Source: an uncultured Bacilli bacterium (GTDB taxonomy: Bacteria > Bacillota_I > Bacilli_A > RF39 > UBA660). From it: DNA of 60,403 bases. The stretch is from positions 1 through 60,403 of the forward strand of contig CANQYE010000004.1 in the NCBI GenBank assembly GCA_947627995.1. Direction: 5' to 3'. Positions 25,902 through 37,208 of this stretch are shown here, one piece after another; the stretch's first letter is position 1; each line of letters opens with the position of its first letter. The position numbers were made by a program, and so were the translations under genes. Below the pieces are notes generated by a model. It saw only the letters and a program-made list of their open reading frames with translations, was not told where the DNA came from and did not search any database.

Positions 25902-27239
25902 AATTATTTCCATATCGTCAAAGTGATGTTTTGTTGTCCCAATAATTTGGTAATCTTCATGTCCTTTGCCTAATACTAATAAAATATCATCTTTTTGAAT
26001 TAACGAAATGCCTTTTAAAATTGCATCTTCACGATTATATATAACTTCATAATTATCCTTTTTTGTTCCAGCTAAAATATCACTCATTATATTTTTTTCA
26101 TCTTCAGTTCGAGGATTATCGTTTGTAAATATTACATAATCAGAATTATCTGTAGCTATACCTCCCATAATTGGTCTTTTTTTAGGATCTCTATCTCCGC
26201 CACATCCAATTATAGTTATAATTTTACCTTTTTTATTTTCTTTAAAAGCTTCAATTATTTTTAATACCGCATCTGGTGTATGAGCATAATCAACTACTGC
26301 AATACCATTATTTATATTTATTTGTTCACATCTTCCTTTAGGAGCTTGAAGATATTTTGTATTATTCAAAATATCTTCAATACTATACCCTAAACTATTA
26401 ACTAAAGCTAAACAAGTAATATAATTGTATACATTAAATTTACTTTTTAAGTTTACGGTAACATTGTAATTTTTATTTAAATATGTAAAATTAATAGACA
26501 TTTTATCTTTTTGATCTGTATATTTATTTATACAATAATCACCTTTTTTAAAACTAATTGATTTTGTAATTTTGGATTTAAATAACCTTCCGTATTCATC
26601 ATCAAAATTCGTAACCATTGTAGCATCATTTTTTAAATAATTTAATATCTTCAATTTTGCTTGTAAATAATTTTGCATTGACCCATGATAATCTAAATGA
26701 TCTTGTGTTAAATTAGTAAATGCTGCAGCAGAAAATTTTAAACCATATATTCTTTCTTGTTCTAAAGCATGTGAACTAACTTCCATAACAACAATCTCAC
26801 AACCATGGTCAATAGCATTTAAAATCATATCATAAAGTTCTACTATATTAGGTGTAGTATTCTCTAATTCAACTTTTTCATCTAAATAATAATACCCTAT
26901 TGTACCTATATAAGCTACTTTTTTTCCTAATTTTTTTAATAATTGATAAGTTAAATAACAAGTAGTAGTTTTTCCATTTGTCCCAGTAACGCCAATTAAT
27001 TTGATTGAATTAATTTTATCACTATAATTATCTTTTAAATAATTAATTAGATAATCATTAGTATCTGGAACTACAATTTTTGGTATATCAAAATCCACGT
27101 CTTTAGAAACTACAATTTTTTTTGCGCCATTTTTAATTGCACTCTCAATATAATCATGGCCATCGACTTTAGAACCGACAATTGCTACAAAAGTATCATC
27201 TTTCTTTACTTTACGTGAATCAATTTTAATATTTAACAT
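25881..27239 (-). CDS. murE: UDP-MurNAc-tripeptide synthetase MurE
   Basis: This 452-residue Mur ligase adds the third amino acid of the peptidoglycan stem. The ATP loop is GVTGTNGKTTT near residue 85, and EVSSHALEQ and LTQDHLDYHG are present. The specificity motif is DNPR (TNDNPRTED), the form seen in meso-diaminopimelate-adding enzymes. It is a little short at the N-terminus compared with the usual 480-500 residues. Operon murD-murE, gap ten bases. Start after AGGAGG. Confidence 0.93.
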   Translation of the reverse strand: MLNIKIDSRKVKKDDTFVAIVGSKVDGHDYIESAIKNGAKKIVVSKDVDFDIPKIVVPDTNDYLINYLKDNYSDKINSIKLIGVTGTNGKTTTCYLTYQLLKKLGKKVAYIGTIGYYYLDEKVELENTTPNIVELYDMILNAIDHGCEIVVMEVSSHALEQERIYGLKFSAAAFTNLTQDHLDYHGSMQNYLQAKLKILNYLKNDATMVTNFDDEYGRLFKSKITKSISFKKGDYCINKYTDQKDKMSINFTYLNKNYNVTVNLKSKFNVYNYITCLALVNSLGYSIEDILNNTKYLQAPKGRCEQININNGIAVVDYAHTPDAVLKIIEAFKENKKGKIITIIGCGGDRDPKKRPIMGGIATDNSDYVIFTNDNPRTEDEKNIMSDILAGTKKDNYEVIYNREDAILKGISLIQKDDILLVLGKGHEDYQIIGTTKHHFDDMEIIKKTLQS

Positions 27240-27249
27240 AAAAATCCTC

Positions 27250-28581
27250 CTATTTTAATTTATTAACTATATCTTTAAAATATTTCCCGCGTTCCTCAAA
27301 ACTTTTAAATTGGTCCCATGATGCGCAAGCTGGACTTAAAAGAATTATATCATTTTCTTCACTTATTTCATAAGCTTTTTCTGTGGCTATCTTTAAATCT
27401 GATACCACGTGACAATCAATATTATTCTTCCTAGCAAATGCAAAAATTTTATCCTTTGTTTGTCCATAACTAATAATAGCTTTTACATTATGTAAATGAT
27501 CCCCTATTTCGTCAAAAGGAATATTTCGATCAAGTCCCCCCATTAAAAGTATTATTGGGCTTTTAAAAGAATCTAAAGCGATATTGGTGGATTTATTATT
27601 TGTAGCTTTAGAATCATTATAAAATTTTCGCTTATTTAAAGTTTTAACATATTCTATACGATGTTCTACTCCACCAAATTCTTTTAAAAATTCTTTTATA
27701 GCAGAATTTTGAATTCCAAATTGTTTAGCTATAATTATCCCTATCATAATATTTTCATAATTATGATTACCTTTTATTTTTATTTCACTACAATCAATAA
27801 TTTCTTCATTATTATAAATTATTTTATTATTTTTAAGATAAGCATCTGCTTTTATTTTAGATGAAAAATATAATTTTTTAGATGGTATATCTTTAGTTAA
27901 AGAAATTACATCTTTATCAGCAGCATTTAAAATAGCAATAGAATCTTTAGTATGATTATTAAAAATACGTTTTTTTATCTGTTTATAATTATCATATGTT
28001 TCATGAAAATCAATATGAACTTGACTTAAATTAGTAATTACACTAATATCTGTTTTAAATTCATACATATCTGCCAATTGAAAATTAGATATTTCTAATA
28101 CTAATAAATCTCCACTTTGTATTTTTTCGACGAAACTGGCTAATGGTATCCCCATATTGCCGCCAAAATGAACATTATAATTTGTTCTTTTTAATAACTC
28201 ATATGTTATTGTTGTTGTTGTTGTTTTGCCATTAGAACCAGTTATAGCAATTATTTTAACATTCTCCGGCAGAAATTTATAGCTTGCTTCAATTTCATTT
28301 ATAACAGGTATATTCAATCTTCTTGCTTTAACTACCGTATTATTTTTATTACTAATTGCTGGATTTTTAATAACTAAATCAAAACTTTCATCAAGTAAAT
28401 CTTCTTGATTTTTCTGAATTATTACATTAATGCCTAAATTAGTTAGTTCATATACTAATTTATCATCTTGTTTTGCGATATCAGTTAATATTATATCATT
28501 ATGGTATTTAATTAATAATTTAGCAGCAGCAACCCCACTCCTAGCCATTCCTAAAATTAATATTTTTTTATTTTGAATCAT
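27250..28581 (-). CDS. murD: UDP-MurNAc-alanine:D-glutamate ligase MurD
   Basis: This 443-residue Mur ligase adds D-glutamate to UDP-MurNAc-L-Ala. The N-terminal Rossmann-like domain is ILILGMARSGVAAAKLL, the ATP loop is AITGSNGKTTTTT near residue 115, and the C-domain has the YNDSKATN motif. The ending LSPACASWDQFKSFEERG is the MurD signature. First gene of murD-murE. Confidence 0.95.
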   Translation of the reverse strand: MIQNKKILILGMARSGVAAAKLLIKYHNDIILTDIAKQDDKLVYELTNLGINVIIQKNQEDLLDESFDLVIKNPAISNKNNTVVKARRLNIPVINEIEASYKFLPENVKIIAITGSNGKTTTTTITYELLKRTNYNVHFGGNMGIPLASFVEKIQSGDLLVLEISNFQLADMYEFKTDISVITNLSQVHIDFHETYDNYKQIKKRIFNNHTKDSIAILNAADKDVISLTKDIPSKKLYFSSKIKADAYLKNNKIIYNNEEIIDCSEIKIKGNHNYENIMIGIIIAKQFGIQNSAIKEFLKEFGGVEHRIEYVKTLNKRKFYNDSKATNNKSTNIALDSFKSPIILLMGGLDRNIPFDEIGDHLHNVKAIISYGQTKDKIFAFARKNNIDCHVVSDLKIATEKAYEISEENDIILLSPACASWDQFKSFEERGKYFKDIVNKLK

Positions 28582-28731
28582 AGGTCATCTCCTATAAATA
28601 TTATATCAAATTTTTTTTATAATTTAAAAAAACATTTATTATTTTAAAAATTATGTAAATGTAATTCAAATTTTTCATTTTTTAGTTATCAAATTATATT
28701 GTTTTTAATACATTTTATTAGGAGTGAGCAG

Positions 28732-29430
28732 ATGTTTTTAAATTTAATGATTGAAATAGTAAAAAACGCTATGTTTTTTACTGGAAGTTATTCAAATAAC
28801 GTATTTCCCGATACTTTGAGTAGTGAGGAAGAAAGTAAATGTATTGAGCTTATGAATAAAGGAGACCAAAACGCCAGAAATAAATTAATTGAACACAATT
28901 TACGTTTAGTAGCACACATTGTAAAAAAATTTGAAACTAAATATACCGATACAGATGATTTAATAAGTATTGGTACAATTGGACTTATTAAAGGAATAGA
29001 TTCATATTCTACTAATAAAAAAACTAAAATCACTACTTACGCAGCTAGATGTATAGAAAATGAAATTTTAATGTATTTTCGTGCCAACAAGAAAAATAAT
29101 AATAATGTAAGTTTAAATGATTCGATTGGTTATGATAAAGAAGGAAATGAAATAAATTTAATAGATATTTTAAAAGATCAATCTAAAGATATAGCCGAAA
29201 CTTTACATACCAAAAATAATATTGATTTATTAAATCAATATTTAAATAATTTAACAGAACGAGAAAGAGAAATTGTTATAAAACGATACGGTCTTTATAA
29301 CACTAAAGAAATGACGCAAAAAGAAATTGCCAAAGAATTAAATATTTCTAGAAGCTATGTTTCTAGAATTGAAAAAAGAGCTATAACTAAAATTTTAAGA
29401 GAATTTATAAAAAATCAAAATTCATTATAA
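28732..29430 (+). CDS. sigK: pro-sigma-K, late mother-cell sporulation sigma factor
   Basis: This 232-residue factor closely follows Bacillus sigma-K (LIEHNLRLVAHIVKKFE; DLISIGTIGLIKGI; TYAARCIENEILM). It also has the C-terminal TQKEIAKELNISRSYVSRIEKRA, which reads the -35. The first ~20 residues are a hydrophobic pro-sequence ending in GSYSNN, the known processing region, so SpoIVFB-type cleavage is expected. The gene is uninterrupted, without a skin-type insertion. Start ATG 28732 after TTAGGAGTG. Its presence implies a complete late sporulation programme. Confidence 0.93.
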   Translation: MFLNLMIEIVKNAMFFTGSYSNNVFPDTLSSEEESKCIELMNKGDQNARNKLIEHNLRLVAHIVKKFETKYTDTDDLISIGTIGLIKGIDSYSTNKKTKITTYAARCIENEILMYFRANKKNNNNVSLNDSIGYDKEGNEINLIDILKDQSKDIAETLHTKNNIDLLNQYLNNLTEREREIVIKRYGLYNTKEMTQKEIAKELNISRSYVSRIEKRAITKILREFIKNQNSL

Positions 29431-29458
29431 AAAAATTCTATTTTAAGCTAGTCAAGAA

Positions 29459-29497
29459 AAAAAGTAGACTGTTACCTTTTAACTCAGTCTACTTTTT
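29459..29497. terminator. bidirectional terminator between sigK and divIVA
   Basis: AAAAAGTAGACTG/CAGTCTACTTTTT, a perfect 13-base stem between convergent genes. Confidence 0.85.
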
Positions 29498-29523
29498 ATA
29501 AGTATTACTTCATTTAGAATTTT

Positions 29524-29952
29524 TTAATATTTAATATCATCTAAATCATCTAAAGAATTTAGTTGGTCTTCAATTAAAACTTTTAATCTTCTTTTATAAG
29601 ATATAACTCTTCTTTTAAGTTCCTCTGCCTCTGTTTCAACAGATTCAGCTTTTAAAAGCGCCTCATTTACAATTCTCGATGCATTTTTATGAGCATTATC
29701 TATTATATTTTGTCCTTCTTCTCTAGCTATTTTTTTTATTTGCATCGAAGACTCTTCTGCTACAAGCAGTGCTTTATTTAAAGTCTTTTCTAAATTTTGA
29801 TAATATTCTAATTTTTTTTCTTGTTCTTTTAAGGCTTGATCTTTTAGTTTCAATGCATCTAAAAGGCTACTATATTTGATAGTAAATTCTTTAACAAATA
29901 AATTAACTTCATTTTTATCATAACCATTTAGACTTTTACTAAATTTCTCCAT
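29524..29952 (-). CDS. divIVA: DivIVA cell-division/polarity protein
   Basis: This protein of about 142 residues has the DivIVA N-terminal membrane-binding motif (FSKSLNGYDKNEVNLFVKEF). A long coiled coil covers residues 30-130. DivIVA marks curved membranes at poles and septa and recruits division or sporulation partners. ATG 29952 is chosen over an earlier GTG that overlaps the GAGGTGA ribosome site. It lies 21 bases downstream of sepF. Confidence 0.9.
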   Translation of the reverse strand: MEKFSKSLNGYDKNEVNLFVKEFTIKYSSLLDALKLKDQALKEQEKKLEYYQNLEKTLNKALLVAEESSMQIKKIAREEGQNIIDNAHKNASRIVNEALLKAESVETEAEELKRRVISYKRRLKVLIEDQLNSLDDLDDIKY

Positions 29953-29973
29953 GATCTTCACCTCATAAATTTA

Positions 29974-30378
29974 TTACCACTCTATTTCGTCATCTTCTTG
30001 TTTTGTTTTACCATTTTCTTCAGTTATTTTACCTTGAATATTAACATTTCTAGGTGTACATAAATAAATTCCTGGGCCGATTTTTTGTAAATCTCCCCCA
30101 ATTGCATATACAGTTCCACTTAAAAAATCAATTATTCTTTTTGCTTGATCAGATGTCACTCTTTTTAAATTTACTACAACACTATTTCTATTTTTTAAAT
30201 GATCAGCGATTTGTTGAGATTCAGAATTTGCACGTGGTTCAATTAAAATCATTTTATTACCAGATTTATCAGCTTCTTTCAACGCTTCACTTTCACTTAG
30301 ATTATAAAATTCCTCTTCAGGAGCACTATTATCTTCTTCTTCAGCAAATAATACTTTTTTTAATTTATTAAAAGCCAT
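29974..30378 (-). CDS. sepF: SepF, FtsZ-membrane tether
   Basis: This 134-residue protein has an N-terminal amphipathic helix ([10 protein letters not shown]), an acidic linker and the SepF core. Visible core motifs are [22 protein letters not shown], then VVVNLKRV, then [21 protein letters not shown]. It aligns and bundles FtsZ filaments at the septum. Followed by divIVA as in other Bacilli. Length normal. Confidence 0.94.
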   Translation of the reverse strand: MAFNKLKKVLFAEEEDNSAPEEEFYNLSESEALKEADKSGNKMILIEPRANSESQQIADHLKNRNSVVVNLKRVTSDQAKRIIDFLSGTVYAIGGDLQKIGPGIYLCTPRNVNIQGKITEENGKTKQEDDEIEW

Positions 30379-30498
30379 ATCACTACCTCCATATTATTTA
30401 GTCTAAATTCATTTTAACAAAAAAAATAAAATATTACAATATTTTATAGTCAATTAATTATAATATTTTATTTTGATTTAGATATTTCTATTCAGTAA

Positions 30499-30720
30499 TT
30501 AATTTAATGCATCTAAAATCGTACTTACTAGGTCAATATTATCAATGAAATCGTTAATTTTATCAGCCGGTTTTAATTTATATAATTCTTTCATTGAATT
30601 TTCAAAAATTTTATAATTTTGCGAATTACGATTTAGTTCTTTATACCAACTAGAATTTTCTCGAAGAAATTTAGCCATTTTAGAGTCGTTTTTTAATTTG
30701 TTTTGAATTATTATTTGCAC
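30499..30720 (-). CDS. ylbE: YlbE-like protein
   Basis: This 73-residue protein matches the YlbE-like pattern: LREN..WYKELNR, then a spaced helix, then KINDFIDNIDLVSTIL. Function is unknown. It begins with GTG directly after the ylbD stop (TAAGTG), so translation is coupled. The ylbD-ylbE pair is also adjacent in Bacillus. Confidence 0.75.
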   Translation of the reverse strand: MQIIIQNKLKNDSKMAKFLRENSSWYKELNRNSQNYKIFENSMKELYKLKPADKINDFIDNIDLVSTILDALN

Positions 30721-31083
30721 TTAATCCTCAAAAAATTTATTAATTGGTCTAGCTGTTGAAGGCCCTTTTATTGTGTTTGTAATATTATTGGTACTTGAAG
30801 GTTTTGATGTTAATTCTTGGATAACTCCTAAGGCTTTTTGAGCGGTATTTATATGTTTTTGAATAGAATCCATATCAATGTTTTTAATAAATTTCGGAAG
30901 TTCATTTAAACTAGTATTTCTACTTTCTTTAGTTTTAAAAAAAGATTCCCAAGCTTCATTATTTTCACCATATATATCATAAATTTCATAAAATTTTTGC
31001 CAAGTCATTTCTCCATTTTTTATAAAATTAGAAAGTTCAGGGTGCTTACTTGCAAAAATTTTAAATTCTTCTTTTTTATTCAT
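30721..31083 (-). CDS. ylbD: YlbD-like putative spore coat protein
   Basis: This 120-residue protein opens with KEEFKIFASKHPELSNFIKNGEMTWQKFYEIYDIYGEN, the YlbD coat-protein signature. The C-terminal part is helical and then Ser/Thr/Pro rich (SKPSSTNNITNTIKGPS). ATG 31083 follows ATAGGTGATC. Possible read-through from parC is suggested by the 43-base gap. Spore-coat location is inferred from the family. Confidence 0.78.
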   Translation of the reverse strand: MNKKEEFKIFASKHPELSNFIKNGEMTWQKFYEIYDIYGENNEAWESFFKTKESRNTSLNELPKFIKNIDMDSIQKHINTAQKALGVIQELTSKPSSTNNITNTIKGPSTARPINKFFED

Positions 31084-31126
31084 ATGATCACCTATTAAAT
31101 TATATGAAAAAAAATTTAGGTATTTC

Positions 31127-33619
31127 CTAAATTTTGAATTCATTAATAAAATCATCAATAGTTAATTCTTTTATTTCTTCTTTTTTTTCTTGATCATAAA
31201 CTTTTTCGGTATCTTTATTTTTATTAAAATTTAAATATTCTGCAATTTTATAAACATCTAAAATCTTTGTTTTAGAAAAATTACTTCCTGTACTAACTAA
31301 ATCCATGATTGGAATTTCACTATTTTTTATATTTAATAAATCTTTTTCAGTCTTAAGACCAATTAATGTTTTACTATTTGTAATAAATCCAAAAACGATC
31401 TCATAAGTAATTGTTTTAGTTTTTTTGAGCAAAAGATTACCTCTTTTAGCTCTTCCTAAGACATTTAAATCTTCTAATTTAATTCTTTTGGCAGTATTGT
31501 GATTTGTAAAAATATTTAAATAATCATCAGCATTTTTAATTACATCTCCAAAAGCGACCTCATCTTCTTTTAAATTTATGCCTTTAACTCCAGATGCTTT
31601 AGCACCAACAAGTGGCACTTCTTTTGCATCAAATGACAAATAATATCCATTTTTAGTAACAACTATTAATTGATTAGAACAAATTTTTACATTTAAAAGT
31701 TCATCATTTTCTTTTAATTTCATAGCTAATAGAGGTTTTGAATAACGAGAAACAACAAAATCTTCAAGCATACACCTTTTAACCATACCATTTTTAGTAA
31801 AGAAAATTATTTGCTCTTTTTTATCTTTTAAAACAATTGATGAAATGATTTTTTCGTTAGGTGATAGCATAATTATATTACTAATATGTTTTCCTAAGTC
31901 TTTCCATTTTCCTTCACCGATTTTGTAAACAGGAACATATAAATAATTTCCTAAATTTGTAAATAATAAAATAACATCTAAAGTATTAACTTCAAATATA
32001 TGTTTTACATAATCACCTGGTTTAACAGTAGTTTCCTCGTTAGAAGTTGAATATGATTTTAAATTAACTCTTTTAACATAACCCTCATTTGTAATAACAA
32101 CAATACATTTTTCCTTTGGAATCATTGCTTCCATATCTATTTTGATATCATCTATTTCATCTTGGATTATAGTTTTTCGTTCAGTTGCATATTCTTTTCT
32201 TACCATTTTAAGCTCTTTTTTCATCACATATTTTAATGCTTGTTCATCACTTAAAATAGCTTTTAATCCTTCGATCATTCTTTTTAAATTGGCCATTTCT
32301 TCTTCAAGTGCAACAACATCGGTATTAGTCAAACGATATAATTGTAAAATAACAATTGCTTCTGCTTGGTCTATGGTAAAGTTAAATTCTTGAACTAAAT
32401 TATCTTTAGCATCACTTTTATTTTTACTAGCACGAATTACTTTAATAACTTCATCTAAGATTGATAAACATTTTATTAATCCTTCAACTATATGCATTCT
32501 TTTTTCATAATTTGCTAAATCAAATTTACTACGGCGAATAATTACATCTCTAAAATGATTTATATAAGCATCTAAAACTTCTAGCAAACCTAAAGTTTTT
32601 GGTACTCTATTAACAATAGTTACCATATTATAATTATAATTAATTTGTAAATCTGTATTTTTAATTAAATAATTTAAAATTAATTCACTATTGGCATTAT
32701 TTTTCAAATCAATTACAATTCTAAGACCTTCTCGATCTGATTCATCCCTTACTTCCATAATACCTTCGATTTTTTTATTAATTCTAATATCTTCAATTTT
32801 CATAACTAATAATGATTTATTTACTTCAAAAGGTATTTCAGTAATAATAATTTTTTCTCTTCCTTTTTCTTTAATTATTGAATATTTTGACTTAATTACC
32901 ACTTTTCCTTTACCGGTTTTAAAAGCTTCTTTAATTCCATCTATCCCACAAGCAATTCCGCCAGTAGGAAAATCAGGACCTTTAACGATTTCTAAAATGG
33001 TATCTAAATGACAATTTGGTGAATCAATCCTTTTTATAGTAGCATCAATAACTTCCCCCAAATTATGTGGGGGTATATTAGTTGCATAACCAGCACTAAT
33101 TCCCATAGCACCATTTACAAGTAAATTTGGAAATTTTGCTGGCAAGACAGTTGGTTCTAATAATCTATCATCAAAATTTGGAGCAAACTCAACAGTATTT
33201 TTTTCTAAGTTTGCTAAAAGTTCATTACTGATTTTCGAAAGTCTTGCCTCAGTATAACGATAAGCTGCAGGAGGATCACCATCCATTGATCCATTATTAC
33301 CTTTCATATCAATTAAAATACAATTTTGTTTCCACCATTGGCTCATTCGAACCATAGCATCATAAACTGAAGAATCACCATGCGGATGATATTTACCTAA
33401 AACATCTCCAACAGTTGCAGCACTTTTAAGATATTTTTTGTCATGCGTGTTATTAGCTTTATACATTGCATATAAAATTCTTCTTTGAACTGGCTTTAAA
33501 CCATCGCGAACATCTGGGATAGCTCTATCTTGAATAATTTCTTTTGCATAAGACTCAAAACGTTCACTCATAATTTCTTCTAAAGCATAATCTTCTATTT
33601 TTTTTAATATCTCTTGCAT
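31127..33619 (-). CDS. parC: topoisomerase IV subunit A
   Basis: This 830-residue DNA-cutting subunit separates daughter chromosomes. The opening [28 protein letters not shown] and the catalytic Tyr in [10 protein letters not shown] (around residue 122) are intact. The C-terminal beta-pinwheel repeats run from about residue 500. No GyrA-box (QRRGGKG) is visible, which favours ParC over GyrA. It follows parE by 14 bases. Confidence 0.92.
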   Translation of the reverse strand: MQEILKKIEDYALEEIMSERFESYAKEIIQDRAIPDVRDGLKPVQRRILYAMYKANNTHDKKYLKSAATVGDVLGKYHPHGDSSVYDAMVRMSQWWKQNCILIDMKGNNGSMDGDPPAAYRYTEARLSKISNELLANLEKNTVEFAPNFDDRLLEPTVLPAKFPNLLVNGAMGISAGYATNIPPHNLGEVIDATIKRIDSPNCHLDTILEIVKGPDFPTGGIACGIDGIKEAFKTGKGKVVIKSKYSIIKEKGREKIIITEIPFEVNKSLLVMKIEDIRINKKIEGIMEVRDESDREGLRIVIDLKNNANSELILNYLIKNTDLQINYNYNMVTIVNRVPKTLGLLEVLDAYINHFRDVIIRRSKFDLANYEKRMHIVEGLIKCLSILDEVIKVIRASKNKSDAKDNLVQEFNFTIDQAEAIVILQLYRLTNTDVVALEEEMANLKRMIEGLKAILSDEQALKYVMKKELKMVRKEYATERKTIIQDEIDDIKIDMEAMIPKEKCIVVITNEGYVKRVNLKSYSTSNEETTVKPGDYVKHIFEVNTLDVILLFTNLGNYLYVPVYKIGEGKWKDLGKHISNIIMLSPNEKIISSIVLKDKKEQIIFFTKNGMVKRCMLEDFVVSRYSKPLLAMKLKENDELLNVKICSNQLIVVTKNGYYLSFDAKEVPLVGAKASGVKGINLKEDEVAFGDVIKNADDYLNIFTNHNTAKRIKLEDLNVLGRAKRGNLLLKKTKTITYEIVFGFITNSKTLIGLKTEKDLLNIKNSEIPIMDLVSTGSNFSKTKILDVYKIAEYLNFNKNKDTEKVYDQEKKEEIKELTIDDFINEFKI

Positions 33620-33633
33620 TATTTCACCATTTT

Positions 33634-35541
33634 CTAATCAATTCGATAATTATCTTCCATAGTAAATTCAATATTTTCTTCTATCCACTCTTTTCGTGGT
33701 TCAACTTTATCGCCCATTAATATACTAACTCTTTTTTCTGCTAAGGAAGCATCATAAATATTTACTCTAATTAAACTTCTAGTTTCAGGATTCATTGTGG
33801 TTTGCCAAAGTTCATCTGGATTCATTTCTCCTAAACCTTTATTTCGAGAAATATCTGGTTTACCTTGATTTTGAGAAACAATTTTAAAGCGTTCATCATC
33901 ACTATAAGCATAAAAATGTTTCTTACCATATTCTATTTTGTATAAAGGCGGTTTTGCTATATATAGTTTTCCAGCTTCAATTAATGGACGCATATATCGA
34001 TAAAAAAATGTTAATAAAAGAATTTGAATGTGAGAACCATCAACATCTGCATCTGTCATTATTATAACTTTATCATAATTAGACTCAGAAACATCAAAAT
34101 CTTGGCCTAAGCCAGCGCCGATTGTATGAATAATCGTATTTATTTCTTCATTTTTTAGAATATCATTCAAACTAGATTTCTCTGCATTAATAACTTTTCC
34201 ACGAAGTGGAAGAATTGCTTGATATTTACGATCACGTCCACCTTTAGCTGAACCACCAGCACTATCACCTTCAACTAAAAATAGCTCATTAATTTTTGGA
34301 TTCTTACTCGTTGCAGGTGATAACTTCCCAGATAAATTTTTTTCAATCGCTTTTTTTCCTTTACCATTTCGAGCTTCTTCACGGGCTTTACGGGCTGCTT
34401 CACGTGCTACTTTACTTTTCATAATTTTATCCATTAAAGTAGTAGCAGTTTCTTTATTTTCCTCTAGAAAAAATTGCAAATTTTCTGTTACGATATTTTC
34501 CACTACTGTTCTAGCAATAGGAGTTCCTAATTTACCTTTTGTTTGTCCTTCAAATTGTAACAAAGCTTCTGGAATTTTAAGATTAATTATTGCACTTAAT
34601 CCTTCTCTAGTATCACTACCCTCTAAATTTTTATCTTTTGCCTTTAAAAAACCATTTGATTTAGCATAATCATTAAAAACTCTAGTAAGAGCTGTTTTAA
34701 ATCCAACCTCATGAGTACCACCATCAATCGTTTTAACATTATTAACAAAAGAAATTATACTTTCTGAATAATTATCTGTATATTGGAAAGCAATTTCTAC
34801 ATCAATTTTATCTTTAGAACCTTTAAATAAAATAATATCATGTAAAGTTTTTTTATCTTCATTAATAAATTCAATAAAAGATTTCATTCCATTTTCAAAA
34901 TGAAATTTTTCTGTTTTTTGATCTTCTTCATCAATAACTTCGATAGTTAAACCACTTAATAAAAATGCACTTTCTCGCATTCTTTCACATACAGTTGTAA
35001 AAGAAAAATGAGTAGTTGAAAAAATTGTATCATCAGGCATAAATCTTACTTTAGTTCCGGTCTTATTTGTTTTATCTAATTTTTTTAATGGTGTATCAAC
35101 TTTTCCACCATCTTTAAAAGAAATATAATGTTCATATCCATCTTTTTTTATATAAACTTCCATCCATTTTGATAAAGCATTTACTACACTAGCTCCAACA
35201 CCATGTAATCCACCTGATACCTTATACCCACTTGTCTCAAATTTACCCCCAGCATGTAAAATAGTATATACGACTTCTGGCGTAGTTTTTCCACTAGCAT
35301 GCATCCCAACTGGAACCCCACGTCCTTCGTCTTCAATTGTTACAGAGTGATCTTTATGTAAAATAATTCTAATTTTATTACCATATCCATTAATTATTTC
35401 ATCAATTGCATTATCAACTATCTCCCAGATTAAATGATGCAATCCTCTTTTATCGGTAGAACCAATATACATTCCTGGTCTTTTACGAACAGCATCTAAT
35501 CCTTCTAATATTTTAATCGAGCTTTCATCATAGTTTGCCAT
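33634..35541 (-). CDS. parE: topoisomerase IV subunit B
   Basis: This protein of about 635 residues is the ATPase subunit of topoisomerase IV. GHKL motifs ([30 protein letters not shown]) and the TOPRIM region ([27 protein letters not shown]) are intact. I chose ATG 35541 ([15 protein letters not shown]) with GGTGATA before it; the longer frame runs into a terminator. Operon parE-parC. Confidence 0.93.
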   Translation of the reverse strand: MANYDESSIKILEGLDAVRKRPGMYIGSTDKRGLHHLIWEIVDNAIDEIINGYGNKIRIILHKDHSVTIEDEGRGVPVGMHASGKTTPEVVYTILHAGGKFETSGYKVSGGLHGVGASVVNALSKWMEVYIKKDGYEHYISFKDGGKVDTPLKKLDKTNKTGTKVRFMPDDTIFSTTHFSFTTVCERMRESAFLLSGLTIEVIDEEDQKTEKFHFENGMKSFIEFINEDKKTLHDIILFKGSKDKIDVEIAFQYTDNYSESIISFVNNVKTIDGGTHEVGFKTALTRVFNDYAKSNGFLKAKDKNLEGSDTREGLSAIINLKIPEALLQFEGQTKGKLGTPIARTVVENIVTENLQFFLEENKETATTLMDKIMKSKVAREAARKAREEARNGKGKKAIEKNLSGKLSPATSKNPKINELFLVEGDSAGGSAKGGRDRKYQAILPLRGKVINAEKSSLNDILKNEEINTIIHTIGAGLGQDFDVSESNYDKVIIMTDADVDGSHIQILLLTFFYRYMRPLIEAGKLYIAKPPLYKIEYGKKHFYAYSDDERFKIVSQNQGKPDISRNKGLGEMNPDELWQTTMNPETRSLIRVNIYDASLAEKRVSILMGDKVEPRKEWIEENIEFTMEDNYRID

Positions 35542-35580
35542 ATTATCACCATAAATATTGTATAACATTTTTAAACAAAT

Positions 35581-35618
35581 AAAAAGTCTATTTGACAATT
35601 TCTATTGTCAAATAGACT
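35581..35618 (-). terminator. strong terminator behind the surface protein gene
   Basis: AGTCTATTTGACAAT/ATTGTCAAATAGACT, a perfect 15-base stem with a 4-base loop, then TTTTT on the minus strand. Confidence 0.92.
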
Positions 35619-35625
35619 TCCATTT

Positions 35626-37119
35626 TTAGGAAGTACATGTTATTTTTATTTTTTTAAAATTATCAGTATAACTTAATGGAGTACCAGCAGGACATAAATG
35701 TATATAATAAGTTGTTGTCGTCCCTGGTTTGCACTCTACATCAAGTAAATAACGTTCACTTGAAGTCGTGCTGCCTGAATAACAAGCTCGTGTATTTACA
35801 CTAGTAGATATACTATTAATATAATAGCCTTCCATCGTATGATAAAAGAAAAGATGTAAGTATTGATGACTAGTATTAGGTATTTTATACGTCAAAGTCC
35901 ATGGGTCACTGGTATAGTTTTGTGCTGTTATTGTCCCAGTATATGATGTCGCTGCAGCGGGTTCAATTCTTAAAATATCATCATTTATCTTTGTTTTATA
36001 TATTATTATATAAGTAGTAGAATTTGATCCTCTTGAAACTGTAATAGTAAATTTTAAAACTCCATTTACTGAGTTTCCACTAGCTACGAGTGCTCCTGTA
36101 CTTTGAGAACAACTAGTACTATCATTCACACAAATCTTTACCGTAGCGACAGAATCAGTTGCTGTAGCTCTAAACACACCTCCTACACTATTTAAACCAG
36201 TATAAATCTTTTCGTATGTAAGTTTAGAAGGTGAAAAATCAATTGGATCAGAACTTAAATCTGTAGAAGTCGGGTATGTAATAGACTTTAATGTTGTATC
36301 ATATGGTGCAGATTTTACTACAATAGTGTATTCTCTGGATGAATCATTTTCTTTTGTAACAGTAATTGTCAAACTTAAAGAAGTGTTTCCCATAAAAGCA
36401 TTTCCAAGAGTAGCAGAACCTGTTCCAGAATTACATGTTGTCGTTCCAGTCCAACATATTTTTACTGTAGCATTTGGATCTAGTGACTTAGCCGTTAATG
36501 TCAGACCACCATCTGTAGTACTAGCAGTATAATTATATGTTCCTGGTTTAAAGTCAATACTAAAACCAGTCGCAGTAGAAGTTATACTGCTTAAATTCGT
36601 CTCATTTATACCTGTCGTAATCTCTACATAACCAGAAGGTATTTCAATTTTAGAATAGTCATTATTTGTATATCCTCCAACTACTTTAAATACTTCATTT
36701 GTTTGATTATTAAAAGAACAGTCATTAATGTAAATTATTATTTGTTTAGTCTCACCGGCTTTTATCGTACCATAGGTTTGATTTCCAACAAGTTTTGAAT
36801 AATATACACCTATAGCATTTTTAGCATTAGAAAGCGCTACCAACTTATATTTGGTATCTATTTTATTATTAGAGGTAATAGTCAAAGTTACTCTCTCACT
36901 ATGAGCAACTATCTCTTTATTCTGTATTGTATAACTTAAATTTGCTACATCAATATTGGCAATATCACTTGATGATGAATTTTCAAAAATAGAATAAGTA
37001 ATAAAAATGCCTAAACTTAAAAATATAAACAAAAAAATAGCTAAAAAGATAACTCTTTTAGTTTTTTGTTCTTTTGTCAAAAACTTTGTAAGTTTTAATT
37101 TATTACTCTTCTTCCCCAT
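35626..37119 (-). CDS. membrane-anchored protein with cadherin-like beta-sandwich repeats
   Basis: This 497-residue extracellular protein has a basic N-terminus and one membrane helix (residues 23-45), then an Ig-like region. Two repeats follow, near residues 175-270 and 275-375. Each has SIDFKPGTYNYTAS-like or IDFSPSKLTYEKIYT-like strands, a short Cys pair, and an ending resembling TITVTKENDSSREYTIVVK. That matches the cadherin-like beta-sandwich domain. The C-terminal domain carries three more Cys and no LPXTG or second helix. Likely envelope or adhesion role (inference). Monocistronic, with a strong terminator. Confidence 0.75.
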   Translation of the reverse strand: MGKKSNKLKLTKFLTKEQKTKRVIFLAIFLFIFLSLGIFITYSIFENSSSSDIANIDVANLSYTIQNKEIVAHSERVTLTITSNNKIDTKYKLVALSNAKNAIGVYYSKLVGNQTYGTIKAGETKQIIIYINDCSFNNQTNEVFKVVGGYTNNDYSKIEIPSGYVEITTGINETNLSSITSTATGFSIDFKPGTYNYTASTTDGGLTLTAKSLDPNATVKICWTGTTTCNSGTGSATLGNAFMGNTSLSLTITVTKENDSSREYTIVVKSAPYDTTLKSITYPTSTDLSSDPIDFSPSKLTYEKIYTGLNSVGGVFRATATDSVATVKICVNDSTSCSQSTGALVASGNSVNGVLKFTITVSRGSNSTTYIIIYKTKINDDILRIEPAAATSYTGTITAQNYTSDPWTLTYKIPNTSHQYLHLFFYHTMEGYYINSISTSVNTRACYSGSTTSSERYLLDVECKPGTTTTYYIHLCPAGTPLSYTDNFKKIKITCTS

Positions 37120-37183
37120 AATTTAATCCTCACTATTATATTTTTATATTACAACTTAATAATACTTTTTGTCAATCAAATTA

Positions 37184-37206
37184 AAAAAAGCTGTATACAG
37201 CTTTTA
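37184..37206 (-). terminator. terminator of the gene at 37209
   Basis: Palindromic AAAAGCTGTA/TACAGCTTTT followed by T residues on the minus strand. Confidence 0.7.
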
Positions 37207-37208
37207 AT

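Noticed and set aside
31083-31158. Longer YlbD start reaching into parC
   Set aside because: The extra residues read the parC end in another frame; ATG 31083 has a proper ribosome site and matches the family start.
36326-36532. Antisense open frame inside the surface protein gene
   Set aside because: It follows the codon pattern of the gene on the other strand and has no ribosome site or recognisable product.
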